Shown here: in pieces, positions 34,543 to 43,002 of the stretch
Layout of the letters: every line of letters starts with the position of its first letter
Numbering within the stretch: the first letter of the stretch is position 1
NCBI RefSeq assembly: GCF_028657195.3
Contig: NZ_JANCPR020000014.1
Location: 124,001-188,000, forward strand
From: Streptomyces iconiensis
GTDB lineage: Bacteria; Actinomycetota; Actinomycetes; Streptomycetales; Streptomycetaceae
Length of the DNA stretch: 64,000 nucleotides
Reading direction: 5' to 3'
Program-made: the position numbers and the translations under genes
The notes under the pieces: generated by a model
Seen by the model: only the letters and a program-made list of their open reading frames with translations
What the model was told of the DNA's origin: nothing
Databases searched by the model: none

Positions 34543-36270
34543 ATGAACCCTCCGCGAATATCCGACCCCGACCCCGACCCCGTTCCTGGCGGCGACGGCG
34601 GCCCCGACGGCGACGGTGATGGCGGCCCTGACGGCCGGCCCGGCCCCGTCCACAGAAGGCGATGGGCGATCCTGGCCGTCCTGATGCTCAGCCTGCTGAT
34701 CGTCGTTCTGGACAACAGCATCCTCAATGTCGCGATGAAGACCATCGCGCAACCCGCACCGGCCGGACTCGGCGCAGGTCAGGCCGAGTTGGAGTGGGCG
34801 GTCAACTCCTACACGCTCGTCTTCGCAGGACTCCTGTTCACCGCGGGGCTGCTGGGTGACCGCTTCGGCCGCAAGAAGGTGCTGCTGGCGGGGCTGGTCG
34901 TCTTCGGCGTGGGCTCGGTGCTCGCCGCCGTGTCCACCGGCCCCGGCCAACTCATCGCCTTCCGCGCCGTGATGGGCCTCGGCGGCGCCCTTGTGATGCC
35001 CGCCACGCTCGCCATCGTGATGAACGTCTTCCCGCGCGAGGAACAGCCGAAGGCCATAGGCATCTGGGCGGGCGGCGTCGGGCTGGCCATCGCCATAGGG
35101 CCCATCACCGGCGGCCTGCTCCTCCAGCACTTCTGGTGGGGCTCGGTCTTCCTCGTCAACGTTCCCATCGTGCTCGTCGCGCTCCTCGCCATGACCCTCC
35201 TCGTGCCCGACTCGCGCGACCCGGACAAGGGGCGGTTCGACCCGCTGGGCGTACTGCTCTCGGTCGCCGGGCTCGTGCTGCTGGTCTACGGGGTCATCAA
35301 AGGGGGCCAGCTCGCCGACTTCGCCGATCCCCAGGTACTCGCCACGGTGGGCGGCGGGCTCCTCGTCCTCGCCCTGTTCGTACTGCACGAGCGGCGCACC
35401 AGCCATCCGGCCCTGGACATGCGCTACTTCAGGAAGCCCGAGTTCTCCGCGGCCGTCGCCGCCGTCGCGCTCGTCTTCTTCGCGCTCACGGGCGTCACGT
35501 TCTTCGCCGTCTTCTACATCCAGAGCGTGCGCGGCTACACCCCGCTCCAGGCAGGGCTGTTGATGCTGCCGCTCGCGGTGGCGCAGATGATCTTCGCGCC
35601 GCGTGCCCGGCTGGTCGTGGAGCGTTTCGGCGCCAAGGCCGTCTGCACCGCGGGGCTCCTCACCGTCGCCGCCGGCTTCCTCGGCTTCGCCCTCCTCGAC
35701 GAGACGACGCCGATCTGGGTCCTGGAGACCGTCTTCTTCGTACTCGGCGCCGCCATCGCGCACATCATGCCCCCGGCCACCGTCTCGATCATGCAGTCGT
35801 TGCCCACCGAGAAGGCGGGCTCGGGCTCGGCGGTCAACAACACCTTCCGGCAGGTCGGCGGGGCGCTGGGGGTCGCGGTACTCGGCTCCCTGCTCTCCGC
35901 GCGCTACCGCGAGGGCGTCAAGGGCGAGTTGGAGACCGTACCCGGCCTGCCCGAAGGGGCACGCCATACGGCGGGCGAGTCCATCGAGGGCACCCTCGCA
36001 CTCGTCGACCGGCTCGGCGCCGCAGGGCACGCGCTCGTGGCACCCGCCAGGGCGGCGTTCATCGACGCCATGCACGTCACGGTGGTCTGCGCAGCCGTGG
36101 TCGCGCTGCTCGGCGCCGCCGTCGTCGCGCTCTGGCTCCCGGGCAGAACGCGCCCCGAGACGGCGAAGGGCTCCGAGACGGCGAAGGACTCCGAGACGGT
36201 CAAGGACTCCGGGCCGGAGAGCCCCGAGCCGCCGGACGCGGGCGCCCGGCACGTAGAGTCCCCGCGATGA
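34543..36270 (+). CDS. MFS drug exporter, DHA2 family, TetR-linked
   Basis: A 575-residue 14-helix exporter. ATG at 34543 is preferred; the first 30 residues are an Asp/Gly/Pro tail (DPDPDPVPGGDGGPDGDGDG). Family marks are LIVVLDNSILNVAMKTIAQP (helix 1), GLLGDRFGRKKVLLAG (motif A) and WAGGVGLAIAIGPITGGLLL (motif C). The C-terminus carries KGSETAKDSETVKDS repeats. Its stop overlaps the TetR start (ATGA), and the palindrome in its promoter suggests drug-induced derepression. The drug is unknown. Confidence 0.92.
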   Translation: MNPPRISDPDPDPVPGGDGGPDGDGDGGPDGRPGPVHRRRWAILAVLMLSLLIVVLDNSILNVAMKTIAQPAPAGLGAGQAELEWAVNSYTLVFAGLLFTAGLLGDRFGRKKVLLAGLVVFGVGSVLAAVSTGPGQLIAFRAVMGLGGALVMPATLAIVMNVFPREEQPKAIGIWAGGVGLAIAIGPITGGLLLQHFWWGSVFLVNVPIVLVALLAMTLLVPDSRDPDKGRFDPLGVLLSVAGLVLLVYGVIKGGQLADFADPQVLATVGGGLLVLALFVLHERRTSHPALDMRYFRKPEFSAAVAAVALVFFALTGVTFFAVFYIQSVRGYTPLQAGLLMLPLAVAQMIFAPRARLVVERFGAKAVCTAGLLTVAAGFLGFALLDETTPIWVLETVFFVLGAAIAHIMPPATVSIMQSLPTEKAGSGSAVNNTFRQVGGALGVAVLGSLLSARYREGVKGELETVPGLPEGARHTAGESIEGTLALVDRLGAAGHALVAPARAAFIDAMHVTVVCAAVVALLGAAVVALWLPGRTRPETAKGSETAKDSETVKDSGPESPEPPDAGARHVESPR

Positions 36271-36863
36271 CTCCGGAACCCGCACGGCGTGGACGCCCCC
36301 GTAGTGAGGCCGTCGAGCGTGCCATCATCGAGGCCGTCCTCCGCCTGCTGGAGGAGGGCGTCCCGGCCCATGCCGTCTCCGTCGAACGGGTCGCGCGTAC
36401 GGCGGGCGTGGGCAAGGCCGCCGTCTATCGTCGCTGGCCGGGCAAGGACGCGCTGCTCCTGGACGTCCTGCGGACGCTGGAGGAGCCGCCGTACGAAGGC
36501 CCGGAGGACGGGCCCGTGCGCGAGATTCTCATCGGCATCCTGGAGTGGCAGCGCCGCATCGGCATCGCCAAGCGCACCTCGACGCTTCTGCGCACCATGG
36601 CGGGGCACGTGAGCAGCCATCCGGAACTGTGGAAGACGTACCACGAAACGGTGATCGCCCGCCGCCGCGAACTGCTGCACGACGTGGTGCGGCGCGGTGT
36701 CGAGCGCGGTGAACTCCGCGACGACATCCCGGTACCCGTGCTCGCCGACCTCTTCGCGGGACCGATGCTGAGCCGCGTCGCACTGCGCGCCTGGGACGAA
36801 CTGCCCGAGGACCTGCCCGTATGCATCGTGGACGCGGTACTGGAAGGTGTACGCGGCACCTGA
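36267..36863 (+). CDS. TetR-family repressor
   Basis: A 198-residue regulator. The helix-turn-helix at residues about 15-60 reads ERAIIEAVLRLLEEGVPAHA, then VERVARTAGVGKAAVYRRWP, the classical TetR pattern. The C-terminal helices (TSTLLRTMAGHVSSHPELWK; DLFAGPMLSRVALRAWDELP) form the ligand and dimer domain. ATG is coupled to the MFS stop, so repressor and pump are made together. It is expected to bind the palindrome at 34498-34520. Confidence 0.93.
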   Translation: MTPEPARRGRPRSEAVERAIIEAVLRLLEEGVPAHAVSVERVARTAGVGKAAVYRRWPGKDALLLDVLRTLEEPPYEGPEDGPVREILIGILEWQRRIGIAKRTSTLLRTMAGHVSSHPELWKTYHETVIARRRELLHDVVRRGVERGELRDDIPVPVLADLFAGPMLSRVALRAWDELPEDLPVCIVDAVLEGVRGT

Positions 36864-37138
36864 CGCACCGCTCCCGTGCCCGCCCGTGGTGCGACCGCTC
36901 CGGGGTGATGTGCGCGTTCTGTCACAGGGGCGAACGATCCGCCGGGTGCCGGAACCCGGCGACCCCGCGCATACGTCCCACATCCCGTACGGGTTCGCAC
37001 TCGTACGATCCAGGCGAGCCGGTCGGACGGCGGTCAACCCCGTCGAAACCGGCAGGTGGGGCTCCACGGTTCAACAAGATGAGAACCGGTATCGCCTATC
37101 GTTCATCGGGCATCAAACCAGGCAAGTGAGGACGGCGG

Positions 37139-38185
37139 ATGGCGCGCGCGCACACGGCGGAGGCCACGCACGGGGTGGACGGTGGCGACGGCCGGCGGTA
37201 CAGGTCGGGACACTCCGGCAGCCGCGCACGCCGGGCCTTCGGGCGCTGGGGCGGCGAGGGCATGTGGCGGCGCGGCTGGCTGCTGACCACCCTGGCGATC
37301 GTCCTGACCCTCGCCTTCTACCTGCACTCGGAGATCCCCAACTCCATCGGCAACCTCGGCTCGCTCTGGGAGACCTTCCTGCCCTGGGGCGGGGTGCTGA
37401 TCGTCCCGCTGCTGGTGCTGGCGGTGCTCCGCCGCTCGGCGACGGCCCTCATCGCGCTGCTGCTGCCCACCCTGGTCTGGGTGAATCTCTTCGGCGGGCT
37501 CATCAGCGACAAGACGGGTACGGGCGGCGACCTCACCGTCGTCACCCACAACGTCAACGCGGGGAACACCGACCCCGAGGGCACGGCGCGGGCGCTCGTC
37601 GACTCGGGAGCCGACATCATCGCGCTGGAAGAGGTCACGGGCCGGTCCGGGCCCGCGTACAAGCGGGGCCTCGACCGCTCGCACCCGTACCACAAGCTCA
37701 CCGGCACCGTCGGGCTGTGGAGCAAGTACCCGATGAAGGACATCAGGCCCGTCGACATCAAGATGGGCTGGCCGCGCGCCATGCGGGCCACCGTCGAGAC
37801 ACCCAAGGGCGAGGTCGCCGTCTACGCCGCGCATCTGCCGTCCGTACGCGTCCAGTTCAGGGCGGGCTTCACGGCGGGCCAGCGCGACGGCAGCGCCAAC
37901 GCGCTCGGTGAGGCCATCGCGGACGAGAAGGCCGACAAGGTCGTCCTCCTCGGCGACCTCAACGGCACCATGAACGACCGCGCGCTCGCCCCCATCACCT
38001 CCCAGATGCGCTCGGCCCAGGGTGCGGCGGGCAACGGGTTCGGCTTCACCTGGCCCGCCTCGTCCCCGATGGCCCGTATCGACCAGATCATGGTCAAGGG
38101 TGCCGACCCCGTCTCCGCCTGGACTCTCCCCTCCACCGGCAGCGACCACCTGCCGGTCGGGGCAAAGCTGAACCTGACCGACTGA
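37139..38185 (+). CDS. Membrane-anchored endonuclease/exonuclease/phosphatase family protein
   Basis: A 348-residue protein. Residues 1-40 are a basic tail and 45-115 hold about three membrane helices (LLTTLAIVLTLAFYL; VLIVPLLVLAVL; ALIALLLPTLVWV). The rest is an extracellular EEP (DNase I-like) domain with the metal and catalytic residues in VVTHNVNAGN (Asn), IIALEEV (Glu), AAHL (His), LLGDLNGTMND (Asp/Asn) and GSDHLPV (Asp-His). GTGAGGAC precedes the start. It may hydrolyse phosphodiesters outside the membrane; the substrate is unknown. The 275 bases before it show no gene. Confidence 0.88.
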   Translation: MARAHTAEATHGVDGGDGRRYRSGHSGSRARRAFGRWGGEGMWRRGWLLTTLAIVLTLAFYLHSEIPNSIGNLGSLWETFLPWGGVLIVPLLVLAVLRRSATALIALLLPTLVWVNLFGGLISDKTGTGGDLTVVTHNVNAGNTDPEGTARALVDSGADIIALEEVTGRSGPAYKRGLDRSHPYHKLTGTVGLWSKYPMKDIRPVDIKMGWPRAMRATVETPKGEVAVYAAHLPSVRVQFRAGFTAGQRDGSANALGEAIADEKADKVVLLGDLNGTMNDRALAPITSQMRSAQGAAGNGFGFTWPASSPMARIDQIMVKGADPVSAWTLPSTGSDHLPVGAKLNLTD

Positions 38186-38725
38186 GGAGTTCCCGGACTT
38201 CCGGGTCGGGCCTGGGCCGGGGCTCCCGAGCTGGGGTCCCTGAGCCGGGCCGCTGGGCCCGTCGGGGCCGGGCACCTGGCTCCGGGCCCGGAGGCCCCGG
38301 CCTGGTTCAGCGGGTGGCGAGGTGTACGGGTGTAACGGGACATACCGGCACAGTCGGGCATGCCCGCATGAGGGCTGCGCCCCGGTGCCGTAAGTCCGTG
38401 CTTTGCGCCGGGAACATCCTGCTGGGAGGCTTTGTTCTCCGGACGAACATAGGGCAATGACGCCCTGTCCCTTTTCCCGCTCCGCCGTACCGCCGCCCTG
38501 ACCTGCCCTGACCCCGCGCCTCCGGTGCCCCGTGCCCGTGCCGTGCGCCCGCGCACCGTACGACGTGCGCGGGGCCGTGTGCGCCACGGCGGTGCACGGG
38601 TGGGTCGTCCCTCAGCGGCGGTCGGCGCGCGGCCGTGCGGCAACCGCTCCGTGCGGCAACCGCTCCGTGCGGCGACCCGCTCCCGTGCGGCCACCCGCTC
38701 TGTAAGCCCGAAAGGTTCACCTCGC
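38186..38725. other. 540-base gene-free stretch with four tandem 16-18-bp repeats
   Basis: No gene is supported here. Near 38195-38300 are several self-complementary GC blocks (for example CCCGGACTTCCGGG), plausible terminators of the phosphatase gene. At 38635-38702 the unit GTGCGGCAACCGCTCC occurs four times (38635, 38651, 38667 and 38685, of 16, 16, 18 and 18 bases). The array ends 23 bases before the start of the next MFS gene, inside its leader. It could be a multi-site operator or slipped-strand expansion. Confidence 0.5.
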
Positions 38726-39931
38726 ATGCCACTGGCTCTGCTCGCTCTCGCCGTGGGCGCCTTCGGTATCGGCACCACCGAGTTCGTGATGATGGGCCTG
38801 CTGCCGAACGTCGCCGACGATCTGGGCACGTCAGTGCCGACCGCCGGTTACCTCGTCTCGGCCTATGCCCTCGGTGTCGTCATCGGCGCACCCCTGCTCA
38901 CCGCCGTCGGCGCCCGCGTGCCCCGTAAGCGGATGCTGCTGCTCCTGATGGGGCTCTTCACCGTCGGCAACCTCGCCTCCGCGCTCGCGCCCGGCTTCGG
39001 CACGCTCCTCGCGGGGCGCGTGCTCGCCGGCCTGCCGCACGGCGCGTTCTTCGGCGTCGGCGCCGTGGTCGCGGCCCGCCTCGTGCGGGAGGGCCGCGCG
39101 GCGCGCGCCGTGGCGACCATGTTCCTCGGGCTGACCGTCGCGAACATCGTCGGAGTCCCCGGCGGCACGGCGCTGGGCCAGCACCTCGGCTGGCGTGCCA
39201 CGTTCGTGGTCGTCACCGCGATCGGTCTGGCGGCGATGCTCGCGCTCGCCGCGCTCGTCCCCAAGCTGCCCCTGGAACACCAGGGCGGCGTACGCCATGA
39301 GATCCGCGCGCTCGGCAACCGGCAGGTCGTGCTCGGGCTGCTCACCGCCGTCTTCGGCTTCGGCGGTGTCTTCGCCGTCTACAGCTATCTCACCAAGATC
39401 ATGACGGAGGTCACCGGCTTCGCCGACTCCTCCGTGACCTGGGTGCTCGCGCTCTTCGGCATCGGCATGACCCTGGGTACGTTCGCCGCCGGCCCGCTCA
39501 CCGACCGCGCCCCACGCCGCACGCTCTACGCGGCGCTCGGCTCCCTCGCCGTGCTGCTGGTCCTCTTCCACTTCGCGGCGCCCGTGCCCTGGGCCGCGCT
39601 CGTGCTGGTCGGACTCATCGGCGCCGTCGGCTTCCTGATCACCACACCCGTGCAGATGCTGGTGATGCGGGCCGCCTCCGACGCACCGACGCTGGCCTCG
39701 GCCTCCAACCACTCCGCGTTCAACATGGCCAACGCGGGCGGGGCCTGGCTCGGCGGCATCGTCATCGCGGCGGGCTGGGGCTGGACCTCACCGACTTTCG
39801 TCGGCGCCGTACTCGCCCTGGCCGGCCTGGGCATCGCCCTGGTCGCGGGCTCCCTCGCCCGCCGGGACTCCCGGGTGGTGGCACGCGGCGAAGCCGTCCC
39901 CGACGCCGCCGAAGCGTTGACGCACCGGTAG
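38726..39931 (+). CDS. MFS exporter, AraJ/DHA1-like
   Basis: A 401-residue, 12-helix transporter. ATG at 38726 follows AAAGGTTCACCTCGC and starts directly in the first helix (PLALLALAVGAFGIGTTEFV), whose GTTEFVMMGLLP is the hallmark of AraJ/NepI-type sugar or purine exporters. Other marks are VGARVPRKRMLLLLMG (motif A) and LTVANIVGVPGGTALGQHLG. It exports an unknown small molecule. The longer upstream frame passes through the repeat array and is rejected. Confidence 0.9.
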   Translation: MPLALLALAVGAFGIGTTEFVMMGLLPNVADDLGTSVPTAGYLVSAYALGVVIGAPLLTAVGARVPRKRMLLLLMGLFTVGNLASALAPGFGTLLAGRVLAGLPHGAFFGVGAVVAARLVREGRAARAVATMFLGLTVANIVGVPGGTALGQHLGWRATFVVVTAIGLAAMLALAALVPKLPLEHQGGVRHEIRALGNRQVVLGLLTAVFGFGGVFAVYSYLTKIMTEVTGFADSSVTWVLALFGIGMTLGTFAAGPLTDRAPRRTLYAALGSLAVLLVLFHFAAPVPWAALVLVGLIGAVGFLITTPVQMLVMRAASDAPTLASASNHSAFNMANAGGAWLGGIVIAAGWGWTSPTFVGAVLALAGLGIALVAGSLARRDSRVVARGEAVPDAAEALTHR

Positions 39932-39952
39932 GCCCTACCGGGCCCACCCCAC

Positions 39953-39996
39953 GAGAGCGCCCCGCAGATGGTTCCGACCATCTGCGGGGCGCTCTC
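39953..39996. terminator. Bidirectional terminator hairpin, 20-bp perfect stem
   Basis: The arms GAGAGCGCCCCGCAGATGGT (39953-39972) and its exact reverse complement (39977-39996) enclose the tetraloop TCCG. It sits between the convergent MFS gene and the DUF397 gene and should stop transcription from both. Confidence 0.9.
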
Positions 39997-40009
39997 TGCG
40001 ACGGGGCTG

Positions 40010-40225
40010 TCAGCTCTGCGCGCCACCCTGCTTGACGGCGGTGACGAACATGTGGAAACCCTCGCGGCTGAAGACCAGCGCGGGCCCGTTGGGGTTCTTG
40101 GAGTCGCGCACGGCGCATTGCGCGTCGAGGGACGCGATCTCCACGCAGTCGCTCTGCGCGGCGCTGTAACTGGACTTCGTCCATTGGGCGTTGAGAGCGG
40201 TGGAGTTTGAGATACGGGTGCTCAT
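40010..40225 (-). CDS. DUF397 protein
   Basis: A 71-residue intact DUF397 protein with the family pattern QWTKSSYSAAQSDCVEIASL, then VRDSKNPNGPALVFSREGFH. Its ATG overlaps the stop of a truncated XRE gene (ATGA), so its natural partner is broken. It may now act on the XRE protein encoded at 40716-41585 or be free of a partner. Confidence 0.88.
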   Translation of the reverse strand: MSTRISNSTALNAQWTKSSYSAAQSDCVEIASLDAQCAVRDSKNPNGPALVFSREGFHMFVTAVKQGGAQS

Positions 40226-40345
40226 GGAGTCCGTTCCTTCAACTGGGCGATGCGGGCAAGGGAGCCCTCGAACGACAGGGCCGCAGCCCGTAGCCGTTCG
40301 AATGCCTGCCCATACACTTCCACGTGTTCACGGTCTTCGACGTAG
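40222..40345 (-). pseudogene. Truncated XRE/DUF5753 regulator, C-terminal remnant
   Basis: The last 41 codons before the ATGA junction read LYVEDREHVEVYGQAFERLR, then AAALSFEGSLARIAQLKERT. They align with the C-terminus of the intact neighbour (IYYEEPEQVAFYTTLYRRLN, SEALSADESLARIRRAVEEM). Upstream of about 40345 the similarity stops and no helix-turn-helix or DUF5753 core follows before the next gene. About 250 codons are missing, probably by recombination with the adjacent paralogous pair. The open frame itself continues to 40449 without recognisable content. Confidence 0.75.
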
Positions 40346-40503
40346 AGAGTTTGATGCCTTCGGTGGCGGCGGCCCGTCATCGCAGTCCTGCGGATCGTCT
40401 CCTTCGCGGACGAACCGGCCGCCGTCACCGAACGATTCGCGGTACGCAAGCGCCCCTGTCGCGGCAGCTCTCGCCGGGGCAGGGGGGCTCTTCTGTAATC
40501 TGC

Positions 40504-40719
40504 TCAGATACCGAATTCGCCTTCTTTTATGCTCCGGACGAAGAGCGACCATGTGTCCGGTGAGAAGGCAAGGGCGGGGCCGTGCGGGGATTTGCTGTCA
40601 CGCACGGGGACCATTCCGGGAACCTTCGCTGATTCGACGCACTGATTTCCGCTGCTGGAGTAAGAAGACTTGAACCAGCTGAATCCGGTTGCGGACGAGT
40701 CAGGGATATACGTGTTCAC
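40504..40719 (-). CDS. DUF397 protein
   Basis: A 71-residue DUF397 protein, canonical in SWFKSSYSSSGNQCVESAKV and VRDSKSPHGPALAFSPDTWS. ATG overlaps the stop of the upstream XRE gene. Its arrangement matches the other pairs in the window. The coding sequence is less GC-rich than its surroundings, particularly near its 3' end. Confidence 0.9.
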   Translation of the reverse strand: MNTYIPDSSATGFSWFKSSYSSSGNQCVESAKVPGMVPVRDSKSPHGPALAFSPDTWSLFVRSIKEGEFGI

Positions 40720-41585
40720 GGTGTCTCTTCCATTTCTTCGACGGCTCGGCGGATACGGGCCAGGGATTCATCGGCTGAGAGCGCCTCCGAGTTGAGGCGA
40801 CGGTACAGGGTCGTATAGAACGCCACCTGTTCCGGCTCCTCGTAGTAGATGGTGCTCAGCAGGTTGTCCGCGTACACGACATCCGTCTCCGCGGGCTCCG
40901 GGAAGGCGAGGATGCCGAACGGGCCGTGGAGGGCAGCGTTGAGCGGTGATTCGGCGGGCAGTACCTGAACCTGCACGTTGGTCTGCTGCGCCAGTGGGAT
41001 CAGGTTCTCCCACTGCTCCCTCATGATCTCCGCACCGCCGACCCGGTGGTTGAGGGTCGACTCGGTGAGGATGACCCAGAGCCGCAGCGGCGCACTCCTG
41101 GCGAAGACCTGCCGACGCTGGCCCCGGACTTTGACCTGGGCCTGCACCTCGTCGTCGGTCTGGTCCGGGGCTTGCATCCTCACGACCGCTTCCGCGTAGG
41201 CAGGGGTCTGGAGCAGTCCGGGAACAAGGGCGGTTTCCACGACGTAGATGTCCGAAGCGTCCCACTCCAGAGCGATGTAGTCAGCGTAAGCGGGCCTGAG
41301 CGCGCCCTCATACTGCGACCACCACCCTCGTTCCCGGCCATGCCGAGCGAGTTCGCTCAGGCGCGCCCGGAGTCCTTGGTCATCAATGCCGTATGCGTCG
41401 AGCAACACTCGGAGGTCCAGCGAACGGATACCGGAGTGCGCCGCCTCGATGCGGGACATCTTGGACTCCGCGCACTCCAGGGCCTCAGCAGCCTGAGCGA
41501 GCGTCATGTCCGCTCCCCTCCGGAGGTCACGGAGCATGCGGCCCAGCCTCCGCTGTCGGACCGTTGGGTTCCTGTTAACGGCCAC
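40716..41585 (-). CDS. XRE-family regulator with DUF5753 domain
   Basis: A 289-residue regulator. Helix-turn-helix at residues 10-70 (LGRMLRDLRRGADMTLAQAA, then CAESKMSRIEAAHSGI). DUF5753 follows (GWWSQYEGALRPAYADYIAL; TALVPGLLQTPAYAEAVVRM; VQVQVLPAESPLNAALHGPF). It is divergent from the anti-sigma-like ATPase gene at 41804, the usual neighbour. It may regulate that ATPase and possibly the adjacent lasso cluster; the latter is inference from position. Confidence 0.92.
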   Translation of the reverse strand: MAVNRNPTVRQRRLGRMLRDLRRGADMTLAQAAEALECAESKMSRIEAAHSGIRSLDLRVLLDAYGIDDQGLRARLSELARHGRERGWWSQYEGALRPAYADYIALEWDASDIYVVETALVPGLLQTPAYAEAVVRMQAPDQTDDEVQAQVKVRGQRRQVFARSAPLRLWVILTESTLNHRVGGAEIMREQWENLIPLAQQTNVQVQVLPAESPLNAALHGPFGILAFPEPAETDVVYADNLLSTIYYEEPEQVAFYTTLYRRLNSEALSADESLARIRRAVEEMEETP

Positions 41586-41803
41586 GGGGCCTCCCCTCCC
41601 AGCTCAAATCGGCTCTCACAGTGTGCCCCTTCCCGACTGTTGGCAACAACCAACGTGTGGCGAACGAATAGTGGGGACTTGCACCTTGGGGTGCTCTTGG
41701 GGCATGGTGAGTGCTCTTGCTGGCCCGTCAGCATGGTGAACTCCTTTGCGGTTCGCCTGGGTTGACGCGCCGTAGGTGCACAGCGGCGAGAAGAGGCACC
41801 CCC

Positions 41804-42367
41804 ATGTCTGAACGTACGGACCGTGTCCGGTACCCCACACACAAGGCGCAGGCCAGGGAAGTGCGCCGCCGAGCCGAGCGCGTCCTCGGTGACTGGCAGA
41901 TCCACGAGGAAGTGGCGTCGGACGTTGTCACGGTGGTCGGCGAGCTGTTCGCGAACGCGGTGACGCACGGGCGCGTACCAGGGCGTGAAGTTGAGGTAAC
42001 CCTTCGCCGCCTTGTCAGCGTCGTCCGCGTGGAGGTTCGCGATACCGACCCGGCCCAGCCGAAGCTCCATCATCCGCAGGGACTCACCGGAAGCCTTGAC
42101 GGCCAGGAACTCAGCGAAAGCGGGCGGGGCCTGGCCATAGTCAACATTCTGTGCACGTGGTGGGGCTGTTCCGCCGAGGTCGTCGGGAAGACCGTCTGGG
42201 CCGAAGTCTCCCTTGAGGCCGTCGGTGATCGCGTGCCGATCACCGACGACCTACGACCGGAGCCACAAGGTGAAGTGACGACTGGCGGCTGCACCGTCCG
42301 ACCGCCAACGAGGCAGGAATTGCTTGAAGACCAGGACAGGTTCACGTACCGAAGCGATGGAACGTGA
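41804..42367 (+). CDS. RsbW-like ATP-binding protein
   Basis: A 187-residue GHKL-fold protein of the anti-sigma RsbW type. The N-box lies in DVVTVVGELFANAVTHGRVP, and G-boxes lie in VEVRDTDPAQPKLHHPQ and ESGRGLAIVNILCTWWGCSA. ATG at 41804 follows AAGAGGCACCCCC. Residues about 150-187 are a non-conserved tail. Such ATPases in XRE-DUF397 loci are thought to sequester sigma factors or modulate the regulator. It lies 434 bases upstream of the lasso precursor, in the same direction. Confidence 0.88.
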   Translation: MSERTDRVRYPTHKAQAREVRRRAERVLGDWQIHEEVASDVVTVVGELFANAVTHGRVPGREVEVTLRRLVSVVRVEVRDTDPAQPKLHHPQGLTGSLDGQELSESGRGLAIVNILCTWWGCSAEVVGKTVWAEVSLEAVGDRVPITDDLRPEPQGEVTTGGCTVRPPTRQELLEDQDRFTYRSDGT

Positions 42368-42606
42368 GTCGCGTCCACGTTGCCCTGAAGGTCGTCCCCG
42401 TGGGCACGTCGGAGCGTAGTGCATGTGCGGGAACAGCAGAGCCACGACCTGCTGATCTTGCGTACCTGTGGCGAGCACATCGCTGTGGCCACTTTGCGCG
42501 AGCTGGACGAGGGAGCAGAGCCGCATCACACGCTCGCGCGTCCCGTCGCGCGCTGTACCAAGCCCGGCTCATCCGCGAGGCGTTGGACATCGCCCCTGTT
42601 TCCTGA
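42364..42606 (+). CDS. Doubtful 80-residue open frame coupled to the ATPase gene
   Basis: GTG at 42364 overlaps the ATPase stop (GTGA) and opens an 80-codon frame ending LYQARLIREALDIAPVS. The composition is Arg/Ala-rich and no family is recognised. A second frame over the same bases (HDLLILRTCGEHIAVATLRE) looks at least as protein-like, so this may be a frameshifted or decayed gene. I keep it only as a candidate. Confidence 0.25.
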   Translation: MSRVHVALKVVPVGTSERSACAGTAEPRPADLAYLWRAHRCGHFARAGRGSRAASHARASRRALYQARLIREALDIAPVS

Positions 42607-42642
42607 CCCTGGACAGGCTGAGAGACCGGGGCGGGATGAAGT

Positions 42643-42666
42643 CCCCGCCGCTAGCAGGCGGCGGGG
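42643..42666 (+). terminator. Hairpin upstream of the lasso precursor gene
   Basis: A nine-base stem CCCCGCCGC (42643-42651) with GCGGCGGGG (42658-42666) and loop TAGCAG. It probably separates the ATPase transcript from the lasso operon, leaving about 135 bases (42667-42801) for the lasso promoter. I see no clear consensus promoter in that stretch. Confidence 0.5.
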
Positions 42667-42801
42667 GTCACCTCACCGTCCGCGCATCACGTGCTTTGGG
42701 TCGGGTGGGTGGGGTAACTGCCCTCTTGTGTAGGGCTGTGCGAAAGAGACCGTTTCCACGATGGTCATGGACACGAGCTGATGGGGAGGAGGCAGCAGGG
42801 C

Positions 42802-42936
42802 ATGGAGCATCAGGTCGGTGAGACGGGCGGGGAGGACATCGAGCCCCCCGCAGTGATCGTTCTTGGTGACGCAGCCACGCTGACACGCGGCAGCGATCAG
42901 TCCGGCAGCGAGAGCAAGCGCACACCGTACGACTGA
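42802..42936 (+). CDS. Lasso peptide precursor, albusnodin-like (A gene)
   Basis: A 44-residue precursor too short for routine gene finders. GGAGGAGG at 42785-42792 lies nine bases before ATG 42802; an in-frame ATG at 42781 lacks such a site. The leader is 29 residues: PPAVIVLG fits the PxLxxxG recognition pattern with Val for Leu. Thr stands at position -2 (TLTR), as the lasso protease requires. The core is GSDQSGSESKRTPYD. Gly1 can be joined to Glu8 in an eight-residue ring, leaving a SKRTPYD tail. Ser7-Glu8, Lys10-Arg11 and Tyr14 coincide with albusnodin (GQGGGQSEDKRRAYNC as I recall it). The cyclase, protease and acetyltransferase follow in order. Confidence 0.85.
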   Translation: MEHQVGETGGEDIEPPAVIVLGDAATLTRGSDQSGSESKRTPYD

Positions 42937-43002
42937 TTGAGCACGGTGGCCCTCGTGAGGGGGCCACCGTCGCGCTTTCGACGTGGAGCGAGAGGACGAC
43001 TG

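Noticed and set aside
42781..42801. Upstream in-frame ATG for the lasso precursor (MGRRQQG extension)
   Set aside because: The GGAGGAGG ribosome site lies inside this extension at ideal distance from ATG 42802, and no comparable site precedes 42781.
42895..42936. Core starting at Ser2 instead of Gly1
   Set aside because: Thr would then be at -3 rather than -2 and the ring Glu at position 7; Gly1 with Glu8 fits both rules.
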